The notes under the pieces are model-generated. The model ran no database searches. It was given only the letters and a program-made list of their open reading frames with translations, and had not been told where the DNA came from. Below are positions 39,210 to 51,900 of a stretch of DNA of 64,000 bases, piece by piece. This stretch comes from Mercurialis annua (lineage: Eukaryota; Streptophyta; Magnoliopsida; Malpighiales; Euphorbiaceae): the NCBI RefSeq assembly GCF_937616625.2, contig NC_065570.1, positions 8,566,001-8,630,000 of the forward strand, given 5' to 3'. Position numbers and translations under genes: made by a program. Position 1 is the stretch's first letter. Each line of letters begins with the position of its first letter.

Positions 39210-42200
39210 TTATTTGACACTGCTTTTATTTTTGTTCTTTGATTTGAGAAATGAATCTCTGGTTTCCAGCAATTTGTTGACAACAATGCTCATCGACATT
39301 CGCTTTGAAGCCGATTTCGAAGAACACGAAACTCCAATACTCATGACTGAAGCCAGACATTTCTTTATTTCACTTGCATTGACCTCATCATTCATATTTT
39401 CGTATTTGATTATTGTTTTTTCTTCTGTATCATCATCGTCATCGTCACCTTCTTCTTCTTTGATTAGCATTGTTGGATCAATAACATCCAAAACAAGTTC
39501 AGGCACAGCCATAACTGCAACAAAGTTGTGAATGCTTTGATCATCTTTGAACATGTCATCAGTGGGCCTTTTCCCTGTAAACATCTCCAGCAACAGAATC
39601 CCATAACTGTAAACATCTCCAAGAATAGAAACTTGACCGCCCATTCCGTACTCTGCACATGGTAATTAAACAATGTCGTATTATGTAATAAATCATAGGC
39701 CTAATTAGGGATGACAATATATGAAATACAACTTTTAAAATTAGATAGTAATTGACATATAAAAGAATTGTTTATAGCAAACAAATGAATTTTTTGAATC
39801 ATTAACACCAAATCACTTGATAAAAGAAGGAAATGTAGGAACAAACAAGTACCTGGAGGAACATAGCCAATCGAACCCTTCAAATTAATCGTCATTGCTT
39901 CGGTTTTCTTGAATGGAGTTATTGATGATTCAAGCAGAAACTTTGCCAAACCAAAATCACCAACATGAGCCGTCATGTCTTCATCAAGTAGTACGTTGCT
40001 TGGCTTTAAATCGCAGTGAACTATTGCGGTTTCACAATAGTTATGAAGATAATCCAGAGCAGAAGCAATATCAATGGCTATATCCAATCTCTTAATCAAA
40101 CTTAACGTCTTAGTCCGATTATGTTCGTCTGTTTTAGGATGAAGCCACTCGTCCAGATTTCCATTTGACATGAACTCAAAAACAAGAGCTTTAAAATCAT
40201 TGCCTTGGTGATCAACACTTGCACATGTGGTGATGATCTTGAGGAGATTACGGTGCCGTATGCTTTTTAATGCATTGCATTCATCTAAAAAGCTCTTTGA
40301 AGCTCCTTGTTGTTCCAGATTCAAAACCTTAATCGCAACAGTTTCTCCGTTCCCGGAGAGAGTTCCTTTGTATACAGAACCAAAACTCCCTGAACCAATC
40401 AAATTCTCCGTCGAGAAACCATCTGTTGATTTTACAAGCTCTGAGTATGATATACCGCGGTACATTTCATCAGAATTGGGTGGTTTAGATTGTTTGTTTC
40501 TTGACTTTCTTGAAATGCAGAAAATGAAAACACAAGCTAATGCAAGAATCAGAATTACACCCGAAATTGCTGCAGGAATTATTACTCTCAGATTGAGAGA
40601 TTTTCCTTCGTTTTTCTTTGAGCATTTCGGCAGAAGTAGCTCTGCAATACCACCGCAGAGTTTTTCATTTCCGACTACAGAAATCACAGTAGCATTACCG
40701 AATATACCTTCTCCTGTCAGCTCTCCATCAAAATCGTTGTACGAGAGATTCAAGTGCCTCAGAGACGAGAACTGACTTAGAAACTCAGGAATCTTGCCAG
40801 ACAAGTTATTACGCGAGAGATCCAATTCTATTATACCTTTTAAGTCTTTCAAAGATTCAGGAATTGATCCCCCAAGTTCATTACCTTCTAACTTAAGGAG
40901 TTGCAAACTGATACAACTTCCAAGAGAGCTCGGAATTTCACCGGATAGTTTATTATCCGAAAAATCTAACTCCATAATGTTCTTTAGTTTTCCTACTTCA
41001 AATGGTATAGAACCCGTCAAGGAATTATGAGACAGGACCAAAGAAATCGACAAGGAAGTAAGGGCAGTGAGCTCTTTGGGTATGCTTCCGTTGAGAAAAT
41101 TACTCGAGAGGTTCAGGTTTTGAAGATTATGCAAATCTCCGAGATTTGAAGGTATAGTTCCTTCAAATCTATTTCCTTCCATAAAAAGTCTAGTCAATCT
41201 TGTCAAGTTTCCTATAGAGGGCGGAATTAAGCCAGAGAATCTGTTATAGTTCAAATGCATACCCTCGAGATTCTGCAGCTTTCCGATGACAGCAGGAACA
41301 TTTCCGCTAAGGCGGTTACCTTCTAATCCTAACAGGGATAAGCTAACCAGATTCTGAATTGCAGTAGGAATGCTTCCGTGAAGCCAATTCTGTCCGATAG
41401 TTAAAATCTGTAACTGAATCGAAAGGTTACCGATGAAGTCGGGCAATTCGCCTCCAAATTGATTTTGTGACAAACCCAGAACTTGTAAATTAGTACAATT
41501 AGTTAAAGATGCAAAAAAGTTCAAGTCATCAATTTTTCTATATCCCAAGTAATTCTCATCAAAATTGAATCTAACTAAGCTTTTTAATCTACCAATCCCT
41601 TTCGGAACTGTTCCCGTAAGACTATTTTGAGCAAAATCAAGAACCTGAAGCTGAGAAGCATTCCACAAAGATTCAGGAATAGACCCTGTAAAATTGTTAA
41701 CACCACCTGCAAATATTCTCAGGCTAGGAAACCTCAGGCCAACGTCAGAGGGTAACTGCCCGTGAAGCCGGTTTTGAGCGACAGAAAAATAGTACATGGC
41801 AGAGAGATTATAGATTGAAGGAGGAATTATACCAGAAATATAGTTCCCATAAATTTGGAAAAACCCCAATTTCTTGAGCTTGCCAAATTCTTCAGGTATG
41901 TTTCCGACAAAGTTATTCAACGCGAATGAAACGCCAAACAGATTCGAGAAATTGCCGATCCAAGCTGGGATACTTCCTGTAAGATTGTTGCTTCCAAAAC
42001 CAAACACAACCAACTTAGACAATGAACTAAGCTGTTCAGGAATTTCCCCAACTAGTCTGTTGCCAGATGCTTCAATTACTGTCAGTTCCTTACAGTAACT
42101 GAGATTCGTCGGAATTTTCCCACTAAATGAGTTATATGTCAAGTTTAAATTCTCCAACCGTAATAAACGGCCCAATTCTTGTGGAAGTTGGCCAGAAAAG

Positions 42201-42514
42201 GTGTTGTTCTTAAGGTTGATTTTTGTAAGAAAAGTGAGGTTACCTATAGAAGGTGGTATAGAGCCAGCCAATCTTTGAGATTCAAGATTCAAGATTGTTA
42301 CTCTATTATTATTAGATATAGAGCAAGAAACACCAACCCATTTGCAGAAATGAACTGATTCATTCCAAGAACTCATGATTCGCAGAGGATCTTGTGTTAT
42401 CCGATTCTTGAAGTCTAGTAACGCTAACTTATCGGTTACATTTCCAAGATTAGCAGACTCCGAGCCAGAAAATATACATGATACCAGAATCAAAAATACC
42501 CAGTGGGGATTCAT
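39210..42514 (-). CDS. LRR-XII receptor-like kinase 1 (EFR/FLS2/At3g47570 type)
   Basis: A plasma-membrane receptor kinase of the group that includes immune receptors (family knowledge). Two exons, 42514-39853 and 39652-39210, encode 1034 residues. In order: signal peptide (WVFLILVSCIFSG, about 4-18), LRR N-cap with WNESVHFCKWVGVSC, about twenty LRRs, juxtamembrane Cys pair, membrane segment about 644-668 (PAAISGVILILALACVFIF), and kinase with GSGSFGSVYKG at about 707, VAIKVL, HCDLKPSN at about 833 and DFGLAKFL at about 853. HCD instead of HRD marks it as non-RD. The 200-base intron splits GYVPPEYG, as in its paralogue. Exon 2 has an extra acidic run (EEEGDDDDDDTEE) in the kinase C-lobe. An in-frame ATG at 42694 exists, but the paralogue and signal peptide favour 42514. 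A young retrotransposon lies about 1 kb upstream. Confidence 0.94.
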
Positions 42515-43475
42515 TTGTTTAGAAAATGTAGAATTATCAAACGGTTTTTCTGATAGTGTTTTAGAAAAGAAGAAATAAAAACTCAGTAACTTGATGAAAT
42601 TAATTGATAATGCATAAGTAGACAAAAGACCGGCCCCATAGTAATAAATGGGATAATGAATATGGTGACAGATTAGTTGGAGTAATGGCACCATATTTAA
42701 GATTGAGATATGACATGACAGTGAAACTAACTAAAATGATCAATTCAAAGGAAGGATGTATTTATATTGCACTAATTATTTATTTCCGGTGCCTGTATGT
42801 TAGCTCACCTTAATGGACTAATAGATTTATAATCTTTTGACATTGCATTAAAGTCTAATGGATCCACATGCTTAATTTCTGGGGCTTTCTGTTTTGGCTT
42901 CAGACACCTTGTTCTTTGACTCTGCCTAATTTGCAGTCTTGGTTGACCGAGACTTTGTTGTTAAATTAGACGCAGCGGAATGGAACATTGATTAATTGAA
43001 AAGCAGTAAACAAACCAGGTTGTGCATGGCCTTGCAGAGTGCAGACTGAGACTTTCTTGCAAGAAGTTCGCTGGCAGCATGTTCCTCGTCTCGCAAACCA
43101 GGTTGCGCATGGCCTTGCAGCTCGGGCTAGCAGCATGGGAGGATCGATATGAATTGCACAATCCCTGTTGAGCTGATGGGTCTCTAGCGACAAGACAAGA
43201 ATGCAACAGCAGGAATTGGTTAAGGTGTTCTGAGTTCTACATGTTAAAGTTTCATGGGATTTATTTATATTTTTTTAAAAAAATTAAGTTCATATTACGG
43301 TTTTTATTCGATTTATATAAATAGATCAGCAATAATTAATTAGGAAACGATAAGCACAACAAAATAGAACAATAAAAAATAACACAAATTCTTTGCACGA
43401 TTAGGCAACTGCCTACGTTCATAAGCGAAGAAATAAATAGTTCACCAATATTAAACAAAGATTATAAAAGAGTTA
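42515..43475. other. RLK1 promoter region with short direct repeats
   Basis: Upstream region of RLK1. A 27-bp word is repeated with one mismatch at 43011-43037 and 43094-43120 (CAAACCAGGTTGTGCATGGC, followed by CTTGCAG). The stretch 43380-43475 contains TTAGGCAACTGCCTACGTTC, a word I associate with plant LTRs, so the gypsy element may have inserted into an older LTR fragment. Confidence 0.45.
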
Positions 43476-43480
43476 GAGAA
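43476..43480. repeat. 5-bp target duplication, left
   Basis: GAGAA before the left LTR, matching GAGAA at 48825-48829 after the right LTR. Confidence 0.9.
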
Positions 43481-43768
43481 TGATGTCGTATCAACAATGA
43501 AAAAGAATTTCACAGAGATGAGAAGAGAATATTAAGATGAGAAGTTGAGTTTTCAATAATAAATTTTGTATTTCTCCAATAAATGAAAATACAAAGATGA
43601 ACTTGGCTTTAAATAGCCTAAAATAAATAAGACTTAAAATCCTAATCAAATACGTAAAAGGAAAAGGAAACAAATTCTAAAAGTTAAACAAAAATATATG
43701 CTACTTATTTGGATAACTCTGTTTAGAGTTTTGATGGAACCAAATCAGGTAGAGGATGTCCTACATCA
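43481..43768 (-). repeat. Gypsy 3' LTR
   Basis: 288 bp, starting and ending with TG...CA (TGATGT/ACATCA). Compared by eye with the other LTR it differs by two substitutions and one single-base indel. The last codons of the pol frame run into it, ending at 43723. Confidence 0.95.
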
Positions 43769-46080
43769 ACCCCCCTTTCTTGAAGAAAACTCGTCTCTGA
43801 GTTGCTAGCACATAACATGATTGAATTGTCCTCATGAAAAGTGAATATTTCCTGGATATTGAAAACGTTGGAAATGTTCCAATCGGAAGGAAGATCAATA
43901 ACATAAGCATTATCTCCAACTTTTTTCAGCACTTTGAAAGGACCATACTTCTTCATTTTTGTCTTGTTATATGTACCTGCTGGAAAACGCTCTTTGCGAA
44001 GATAGATCATAACCAGTTGGCCTTCTTTAAATTCCTTGAAACGTCGAGATTTATCAGCATCTTCTTTATATTTAGCATTAGAGTCAGCAAGTTTAGTCTT
44101 AACTTCATGATGAATTTGAGAAGCTTTATCCACCATATTATCTGCTTGCAAGTTAGAACCTCGAGACTTTGGAAGGACAACTAGATCAAGAACATGATCA
44201 GGTACTTTCGAATAAACAATCTCAAAAGGTGTTTTTCCCGTCGAGCGATTCACTGAAGTGTTGAAAGCAAACTCCATATGAGGAAGGAGAGTATCCCACT
44301 GTTTTTCATTATCTCCAATCTTAGCTCGAATCAAATTTCCCAAAGAACGATTGACAACTTCCGTTTGTCCGTCAGTTTGAGGATGAGAAGTAGTGCTAAA
44401 CTGTAATGCCGTCCCTAAGCGCATCCAAAGAGTTTTCCAAAAGTAACTTAAGAATTTTGTGTCCCGATCAGAAGTTATAGATTTTGGAACACCATGTAAA
44501 CGAACCACCTCTTTGAAAAATAAATAAGCCACGTTGGAAGCATCAGTTGTTTTTTTACAAGCCACAAAATGAGCCATCTTGGAATATCTATCAACCACCA
44601 CCATGACCGAATCATTACCCTTTTGTGTACGCGGTAAACCCAAAACAAAATCCATGCTCACATCAACCCAAGGAGCATCTGGGATTGGGAGAGGAGAATA
44701 GAGTCCTGTATTTTGAATAGTTCCTTTAGACCTTTGACAGACCATACACTTTTGGACAAATTTTTGAACATCACGTTTCAAAGAAGGCCAATAATATCTT
44801 GCCTCCACAAGAGCAATAGTTTTATCACGACCAAAGTGTCCTCCCAATCCTCCTCCGTGTAATTCCCTAATAAGATGAAGACGTAAAGAACCTTGAGGAA
44901 TGCAAAGTCTGTTACCTTTGAAAAGAAAACCATCTTGAATAAGAAAGTCATCTATACCATGAGCAAGAGAACAACATTTCTCCCACATTGTCTTGAAATC
45001 ATCATCGTCACTATAAAGCTCTTTGACAAAATCAAAAGCCAAACATTCATTCCGAATGGTGACAAGTAAATGAGCTCGTCTGCTGAGAGCATCGGCAACT
45101 TGATTCATCTTCCCACTCTTATGTTTCACAGAGAATGTGTATTTATAAATAGTAGACAGCCAACGGTCATGCATACGATTCACCTTAGCAGAAGTATGTA
45201 AATATTTTAAAGCTTGATTATCTGTGTTGACGACAAACGGACTATGAACAAGGTAAGTATGCCATTGTTTTAATGCCTGAACAAGAGCAATCAGCTCCAA
45301 CTCATAAGTAGACCACTTTTTTCTAGCATCTGAATTTTTTTCACTATAGTATGCAATTGGATGACCATCTTGAGATAAAACAGCACCAATGCCAATAATT
45401 GAAGCATCACAATCAATCTCAAATGGTTTTTCAAAGTTTGGCATAGCAAGAACCGGAGCAGTACATAACTTTGTTTTAAGAGAATTAAAACTTTGATCGG
45501 CATGTTCAGTCCAAATAAATTTCTCTTGTTTCAAACAATCCGTAAGCCCAGCAGCAACAGTGCTAAAATTTCGAACAAAACGTCTATAGAAAGACGCCAA
45601 TCCGTGAAAGCTTCTTACGTCTCTAGTGCTAGTAGGAGTAGGCCATTCTGAAATTGCTTTAACCTTGGAATCATCTACTTGAATGCCTTTATCTGAAACG
45701 ATATAACCCAAAAAGAGAACATTGTTGGATAGAAAGGTACACTTCTTTAAATTCACATAAAGAGCATTTGTAGCAAGCACTTCAAACACTTTCGAAAGAT
45801 GTATGAGATGTTCTTCTTCACTGCGACTAAATATCAAAATGTCGTCAAAATAAACAATAACGAACTGACTAAGAAAAGGTTGTAAAACCTGGTTCATGAG
45901 TCGCATAAATGTGCTCGGAGCATTGGACAAACCAAACGGCATTACTAGCCATTCATATAATCCTTCTCGAGTCTTGAATGCTGTCTTCCATTCATCTCCT
46001 TCCTTAAGTCGAATTTGGTGATAACCACTGCGAAGATCAAGTTTTGTGAAAATCATTGAACCAGCAAGCAAATCAATCAT
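43723..46080 (-). CDS. Retrotransposon pol: RT, RNase H, integrase
   Basis: 785 codons from the first ATG after the frame break. Reverse transcriptase has [11 protein letters not shown] and the catalytic YFDD motif. RNase H follows with [19 protein letters not shown] and TDNQALKYL. Integrase has an HHCC zinc finger (spanning HLIRELH to CMVCQRSKG) and a DDE core with [19 protein letters not shown] and [19 protein letters not shown]-type C-terminal module follows, and the stop lies inside the 3' LTR. The first part of RT is in the other frame. The catalytic motifs all look intact, in line with a recent insertion. Confidence 0.93.
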   Translation of the reverse strand: MIDLLAGSMIFTKLDLRSGYHQIRLKEGDEWKTAFKTREGLYEWLVMPFGLSNAPSTFMRLMNQVLQPFLSQFVIVYFDDILIFSRSEEEHLIHLSKVFEVLATNALYVNLKKCTFLSNNVLFLGYIVSDKGIQVDDSKVKAISEWPTPTSTRDVRSFHGLASFYRRFVRNFSTVAAGLTDCLKQEKFIWTEHADQSFNSLKTKLCTAPVLAMPNFEKPFEIDCDASIIGIGAVLSQDGHPIAYYSEKNSDARKKWSTYELELIALVQALKQWHTYLVHSPFVVNTDNQALKYLHTSAKVNRMHDRWLSTIYKYTFSVKHKSGKMNQVADALSRRAHLLVTIRNECLAFDFVKELYSDDDDFKTMWEKCCSLAHGIDDFLIQDGFLFKGNRLCIPQGSLRLHLIRELHGGGLGGHFGRDKTIALVEARYYWPSLKRDVQKFVQKCMVCQRSKGTIQNTGLYSPLPIPDAPWVDVSMDFVLGLPRTQKGNDSVMVVVDRYSKMAHFVACKKTTDASNVAYLFFKEVVRLHGVPKSITSDRDTKFLSYFWKTLWMRLGTALQFSTTSHPQTDGQTEVVNRSLGNLIRAKIGDNEKQWDTLLPHMEFAFNTSVNRSTGKTPFEIVYSKVPDHVLDLVVLPKSRGSNLQADNMVDKASQIHHEVKTKLADSNAKYKEDADKSRRFKEFKEGQLVMIYLRKERFPAGTYNKTKMKKYGPFKVLKKVGDNAYVIDLPSDWNISNVFNIQEIFTFHEDNSIMLCASNSETSFLQERGVDVGHPLPDLVPSKL
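43769..43781 (-). other. Polypurine tract
   Basis: On the element strand AAGAAAGGGGGGT lies directly before the 3' LTR, where plus-strand synthesis is primed. Confidence 0.85.
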
Positions 46081-48446
46081 ATCGTCAATCCTTGGGATAG
46101 GAAATCTAAAAAAATAGTGATTCTATTCAAAGCTCGGCAGTCAATGCACATTCTCCATCCTCCATCCTTCTTTTCGACTAAAAAAGCTGGACTAGCACAA
46201 GGGCTTTTGCTTTTTCTGATCAGACCTTTCTCTAATAAATCATTCACTTGTCCTTGCAAAATTTCATGTTCAGTGGGACTTAACCGATAATGTGCTTGGT
46301 TGGGAAGAGAAGCACCGGGTATAAGATCAATATTATGTTGAAGATCACGCAAAGGAGGCAAAGTAGAAGGTAATTCATCTGGAAACAAAGTTCCAAATTT
46401 ATCTAATAAAGTTCGTACCTTTTCCGGAACTGCCACCATCGGTTTGATTTCTTCATGAGAGTTCAAAGTATGATTTTTATGCAAAGAACGAGCAATAGTA
46501 GCTACTAAGGCACTTGTGTTATTATCAGAATGATTTTTAAGGACTGTATCAGATTTAGAAGGATGCAAAACTTTTTTTTTACCATCTCTGTAGAATGTAT
46601 AAGTATTCTCAAAACAGTTATGAACTGCACGCGCATCATATTGCCAAGGGCGACCAAGAAGCAGTTGTGTAGCAGTCATATTAATTACATCACAAAGGAC
46701 TGTATCTTCAAAGTTTGGAAAAGAGAACGTTACAAGACATTGATGAGTGATTTCTTGAGAGGAAGAACTATTAATCCAACCAACTTTATACGGATTCGGA
46801 TGAATTGTGGTCGGTAATTCTAACTTTTCCACCACATTAGAAGCAATGTAATTATCCACACTCCCACTATCCATAATCATATTACACACCTTTCCTCCAA
46901 TCAAACATTTAGAATTGAAAATATTATGTCGTTGAGAAAAACAAGGTTGAGTAAGCAGTAAAGGACGTATCATACCCATAAAGTGTTCACCATATGCTTC
47001 ATAAATGTCATCTGATTCGTCATTCACACCGTCTTCTTCTTGAGGTTGCTCATCAGAAATTGGAGGATCATCGGTAATAAGACCATTGAACTTGCGACAT
47101 TCACTAGATGTATGACCAATTTGTTGGCATTTATGACATTTTTCTCCTCTTGGTTTGACATATGGATTTGGGGGTTTATTTTGAGGCGGAAAAGGGGAAA
47201 CATTCTTATTTGGAAAACGATTAGAGGCATTGGTAGTTTGGTGATGATGCGGAAAGTGTTGAGGTTGAGCTGATTTAATTTCCGTAGGAGTTGACAAAAT
47301 AGGAGAATTATGTTGTGGGGGTGGAGAATTGGTGAAATTAGTTAAGTTGGAGTATGGTGGGAAGGCGGGAGGCGAATTGTACTGATAGGGATTGTTATAT
47401 GAAGAAGTTGGAGTGCGAAAATTGTTTTGAAAACGGTTAGATTGCCTAAAAGGCGGCGCTCTAGAAGAGCGGGTAACACGTCGTTCAACTGTGAGAGCTT
47501 GTTGTATAACCTCCACCATAGTATAGGCTGAACTACTCATTCCATATTGAATCAATCTGTTCAAACCTTCTGTGAACCTTGAAACCAATTGTTCCTCTGA
47601 TTCATTAAGTTGATTACGAGCAACTAAATTATAGAACTCAGAAACATACTCTTCAACTGACATTGCACCTTGTTGACAACCTTGAAGTTTTGCAAAAAGT
47701 TGTTGTTTATAGTCTCTGGGCAAAAATTTTTCTTTAACCAACTTTCTCATTCTCTCCCAAGTACGAATTGGTGGTTTTTCATATTTAATACGGTCCTCGC
47801 ACAATTTTTCCCACCATGCCGCAGCTCCTCCTTTGAGTTTGTAAGCGACAAGCTTTACTTTTGAATGATCCGGAATTTCCATAAATCTGAAGAAAGCTTC
47901 GACCTCATAAAACCAATCCAATAATTCTTCAATTTTGAAACTCCCACTGAAGTTTGGAATGTCAGCTTTCAGTTTATACTCTGGTAAAGCGGCATAAGGA
48001 CTTTGTCCCGATTTGAGACGTTTATCTTCAATCCATCGCTTTTCTTGTTCATTCTCAATTGCATCATCATCATCGCTGTCGATTTGAAAAACCGATGTCT
48101 TTTTTTGCGGAAAGCTGAGATAACTTTCATGTTGCCTTTTTCTATCTAATTCTTTTAAAACTGCATCAGGAATAGCAACATTATGAACAAAGGAAGTTCT
48201 ATTTAGATCAATTCTAGTCGCTGAAGACTCTTCTTTATTCTCATCTGTATTGGTACCTTTGCCTTCATGTTGTTGGTATGATGTTGTGCCATCAATCTTA
48301 AGATGTGTCAAGATTTGGGTTAAACTAGTTTTGATATCCTGCATATCTTCTTGAGACTTTTCATGCTTTTTGTTGAACTTCTCTGTCAATTCTTCTGATA
48401 ATTTTTTTATTTTGGCATCGATTAACTCCATAGTAATTCCATCCAT
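46077..48446 (-). CDS. Retrotransposon gag-protease and start of RT
   Basis: 789 codons. Gag has the retrotransposon capsid-like core ([41 protein letters not shown]), a proline/asparagine-rich linker, and a CCHC zinc knuckle ([14 protein letters not shown]). The aspartic protease site is [11 protein letters not shown]. The N-terminal RT region starts near [19 protein letters not shown] and breaks off after [10 protein letters not shown], where a T-run near 46110 shifts the frame and leads to a stop at 46077. Gag, protease and pol would be one continuous frame in an intact relative. Confidence 0.92.
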   Translation of the reverse strand: MDGITMELIDAKIKKLSEELTEKFNKKHEKSQEDMQDIKTSLTQILTHLKIDGTTSYQQHEGKGTNTDENKEESSATRIDLNRTSFVHNVAIPDAVLKELDRKRQHESYLSFPQKKTSVFQIDSDDDDAIENEQEKRWIEDKRLKSGQSPYAALPEYKLKADIPNFSGSFKIEELLDWFYEVEAFFRFMEIPDHSKVKLVAYKLKGGAAAWWEKLCEDRIKYEKPPIRTWERMRKLVKEKFLPRDYKQQLFAKLQGCQQGAMSVEEYVSEFYNLVARNQLNESEEQLVSRFTEGLNRLIQYGMSSSAYTMVEVIQQALTVERRVTRSSRAPPFRQSNRFQNNFRTPTSSYNNPYQYNSPPAFPPYSNLTNFTNSPPPQHNSPILSTPTEIKSAQPQHFPHHHQTTNASNRFPNKNVSPFPPQNKPPNPYVKPRGEKCHKCQQIGHTSSECRKFNGLITDDPPISDEQPQEEDGVNDESDDIYEAYGEHFMGMIRPLLLTQPCFSQRHNIFNSKCLIGGKVCNMIMDSGSVDNYIASNVVEKLELPTTIHPNPYKVGWINSSSSQEITHQCLVTFSFPNFEDTVLCDVINMTATQLLLGRPWQYDARAVHNCFENTYTFYRDGKKKVLHPSKSDTVLKNHSDNNTSALVATIARSLHKNHTLNSHEEIKPMVAVPEKVRTLLDKFGTLFPDELPSTLPPLRDLQHNIDLIPGASLPNQAHYRLSPTEHEILQGQVNDLLEKGLIRKSKSPCASPAFLVEKKDGGWRMCIDCRALNRITIFLDFLSQGLTI

Positions 48447-48523
48447 TATTTATTTTGTTTGCTTGTTTGTTTGCGGAAGCGTAGTTGAAAGAACGAATTC
48501 TAGATAAAAATCTAAAATTTTCA

Positions 48524-48535
48524 GCTTTGATACCA
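48524..48535 (-). other. Primer binding site, initiator tRNA-Met type
   Basis: The element strand reads TGGTATCAAAGC, two bases after the 5' LTR. The usual plant initiator-Met site is TGGTATCAGAGC, so there is one mismatch. Confidence 0.85.
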
Positions 48536-48537
48536 CT

Positions 48538-48824
48538 TGATGTCGTATCAACAATGAAAAAGAATTTCACAGAGATGAGAAGAGAATATTAAGATGAGAA
48601 GTTGAGTTTTCAATAATAATTTTGTATTTCTCCAATAAATGAAAATACAAAGATGAACTTGGCTTTAAATAGCCTAAAATAAATAAGACTTAAAATCCTA
48701 ATCAAATACGTAAAAGGAAAAGGAAACAAATTCTAAAAGCTAAACAAAAATATATGCTACTTATTTGGATAACTCTCTTTAGAGTTTTGATGGAACCAAA
48801 TCAGGTAGAGGATGTCCTACATCA
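48538..48824 (-). repeat. Gypsy 5' LTR
   Basis: 287 bp; carries the element promoter. Near-identical to 43481-43768 (see the 3' LTR). Followed by the target duplication GAGAA at 48825-48829. Confidence 0.95.
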
Positions 48825-48951
48825 GAGAACCACTCTAATGCCCAAACCCATAATCACCCAAATAGACTTATTAACTTAACAAGTAAAATAAACCTTAATA
48901 ATGCTAAGATACAAATATTATTGCACACTCTTAAACCCAACATGAGTACCA

Positions 48952-51900
48952 TTATGTGTAACTTGGCCCTGCATTGTCGCATCCCATGGAGTTTCTAACT
49001 CTGATTCTTCTTTTATTTTTGTTCTTTGATTTGAGAAATGAATCTCTTGTCTCCTGCAATTTGCTGACAACAATGCTCATCGATATTCGCTCTGCAGGCG
49101 ATTGCGAAGAACATGAAAGCCCAATACTCATTACCGAAACCAGGCAACTCCTTAGTTCACTCGTATTGATCCGGGCATTCACATTTTCTTCTTCGATTAG
49201 CATTGATGGATCAATAACATCCAGAACGAGCTCAGGCACAGCCATGGCTGCAACAAACTTGTGAATGCTTAGATCATCTTTGAACATATCATCAGTGGGC
49301 CTTTTTCCTGTAAACATCTCCAGCAACAGTATCCCGTAACTGTAAACATCTCCAGCAGCAGAAACTTGACCGCCCATTCCGTACTCTGCACATGGTAAAT
49401 TAAACAATGTCGTATGATACAAATCATAAGCCTAAATTATATGTTAAAGAAGGAAATTGTAGGAACGAACAAGTACCTGGAGGAACGTAGCCAATCGAAC
49501 CCTTCAAAGTAATCGACAATGCTTCGGTTTTGTGGAGTTGAGTTTCTGACGAATCAAGGAGGAACCTAGCCAATCCAAAATCACCAACATGAGCCGTCAT
49601 ATCTTCATCAAGTAGCACGTTGCTTGGCTTTAAATCACAGTGAACTATTGCGGGTTCACAATACTTGTGAAGATAATCCAAAGCAGAAGCAATATCAATG
49701 GCTATATCCAATCGCTTGATCAAAGTTAACCTCTTAGTCGGATCTTGTTCATCTGTTTTATTATGAAGTCGCTCATCTAGATTTCCATTTGACATGAACT
49801 CAAAAACCAGAGCTTTGAAATCATTTCCTTGGTGATCAATGCTTAAACAGGTGGTGATGATCCTGAGGAGATTACGGTGCCGTATGCTTTTTAGTGCATT
49901 GCATTCATCAAAAAAGCTCTTTGAAGCTCCTTGTTGTTCAAGATCCAATACCTTAATAGCAACAATTTCTCCATTTCCAGAAAGAACTCCTTTGTATACC
50001 GAACCAAAACTCCCCGAACCAATCAAATTCTCCGTCGAGAAACCATTAGTTGAATTTAAGATTTCCGAGTAAGAGATAATGCATTGTGATTTATCAGAAT
50101 TGGGTGTAGCAGAAATTTTCTTTCTTGAAATGCAGAAAATGGAAACACAAGATAACGCAACAACGAGAATTACACCTGAAATAGCTACGGAGATTATTGT
50201 TTTCAGATTCACAGATTTACCTTGTTTTTTCTGTAAGCATTTCGGCAGGTGTAGCTCTGCGATACCACCACAGAGTTTTTCGTTTCCGACTACAGAAATT
50301 ACAGTTGTATTACCGAAGATACCTTCTCCAGAAAGCTCACCATCAAAATCGTTATACGAGAGATTCAAATTCCTCAGAGTCAGAGATGAGAATTGACCTA
50401 AAAACTCAGGAATCTTTCCAGACAAGTTATTACCCGAAAGATCCAATTCTAATATACCTCTTAAGTCTTTCAAAGATTCAGGAATTGATCCTCCAAGTCC
50501 ATTACTTTCTAAGTACAGGAATTCCAAACTGATACAACTGCCAAGAGAGCTCGGAATTTCATAAGATAATTTATTTTCCGAAAAATCTAACACCATAAGA
50601 TTCTTTAGTTTACCTACTTCCAGTGGTATAGAACCAGTCAAGGAATTACGAGACAAGACCATAGCAATCGACAAGGAAGTAAGGGAAGTGAGTTCTCTAG
50701 GTATGCTTCCACTAAGATTGTTATCAGAAAGGAAAAGATTTTGAAGGTTATGCAGGTCTCCTAGACTTGAAGGTATAGTTCCTTCAAACCTATTTCCCTC
50801 CATAAAAAGTCTAGTCAATCTTGTCAAGTTGCCTAAAGAGGAAGGAATTAAGCCTGAGAATCTGTTACGGTTCAAATGCAGAGCCTCTAGACTCTGCAGC
50901 TTTCCGATAACAGCAGGAACATTTCCGCTAAGGCGGTTACCTTCGAATCCTAGCGCAACTAAGTTAACTAGGTTCTGAATCGCAGTAGGAATGCTTCCAT
51001 GAATCGAGTTGTCTCCAATAGTTAAAAGCTGTAACTGAGTAGAAAGGTTACCGATGGAGTCAGGCAATTCTCCTCCAAAATGATTATTAGCCAAACCCAG
51101 AAACTGTAAACTAGTACAATTAGCTAGTGATTGAAAAAAATTCAAGTCGTCAGAATTTCTGTAGCCCAAGTTATTCTTTTCAAAATTGAGTCTAACTAAG
51201 CTTTTTAATTTACCTATGCCTTTCGGAATTGTTCCCGTAAGGCTATTTTGAGAAAAATCAAGAAGCTGAAGCTGAGAAGCATTTGACAAAGATTCAGGAA
51301 TGGAACCGGTAAAATTGTTAATACCACCTATAAATGTTCTCAGGCTAGGAAACCTCAGGCCAACATCTGAGGGTAGTTGGCCATGAAGCTGGTTTTGAGT
51401 GACAGAAAAATAGTAAATTGAAGAGAGATTATAGATTGAAAGAGGGATTATACCAGAAATATAGTTCCCATAGATTGTGAAAAACCTCAATTTCTTGAGC
51501 TTGCCAAACTCATCAGGTATGTTTCCGACAAAATTATTCAACGCGAACGAAATGCTTAACAGATTGGAGAAATTGCCGATCCAAGCTGGGATATTTCCTG
51601 TAAGATTGTTAATTCCAAAGCCAATCATAACCAACTTAGACAAAGAACTAAGCTGTTCAGGAATTTCCCCAACTAGTTTGTTGCCAGATGCTTCAATTAT
51701 GGTCAGTTCCCTACAGTAACTGAGATTTGCTGGAATTTTCCCACCAAACGAGTTATATGTTAAATTTAAATGCTTCAACCGTAATAAACGACCCAACTCT
51801 TGCGGAAGTTGGCCAGAAAAGGTGTTGTTCTTCAGGTTGATTCTTGTAAGAAAAGTGAGGTTACCTATAGAAGGTGGTATAGAACCAACTAATCTCTGAG

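Larger units (their letters stand above)
43481..48824 (-). mobile_element. Ty3/gypsy LTR retrotransposon, young, frame-broken
   Basis: A complete 5344-bp element on the minus strand between the two receptor kinase genes. Parts in element order: 5' LTR 48824-48538, primer binding site, gag-protease frame, RT-RNase H-integrase frame, polypurine tract, 3' LTR 43768-43481, with GAGAA target duplications. Protease-RT-RNase H-integrase order defines Ty3/gypsy. The primer site matches initiator tRNA-Met with one mismatch. The integrase resembles the chromovirus group, but no chromodomain is visible at the C-terminus. One small frame break near 46110 separates the two reading frames, so this copy is probably non-autonomous. 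Confidence 0.96.

Noticed and set aside
40227..40775. 182-codon plus-strand frame inside the RLK1 gene
   Set aside because: Antisense shadow of the kinase and membrane region; a similar shadow appears in RLK2.
42515..42694. Extended RLK1 N-terminus from an upstream in-frame ATG
   Set aside because: It would place 60 residues before a normal signal peptide and has no counterpart in RLK2.
46077..46130. Programmed frameshift between gag-pro and pol
   Set aside because: Related plant gypsy elements generally use one continuous frame, and the break falls inside RT, so mutation or read error is more likely.
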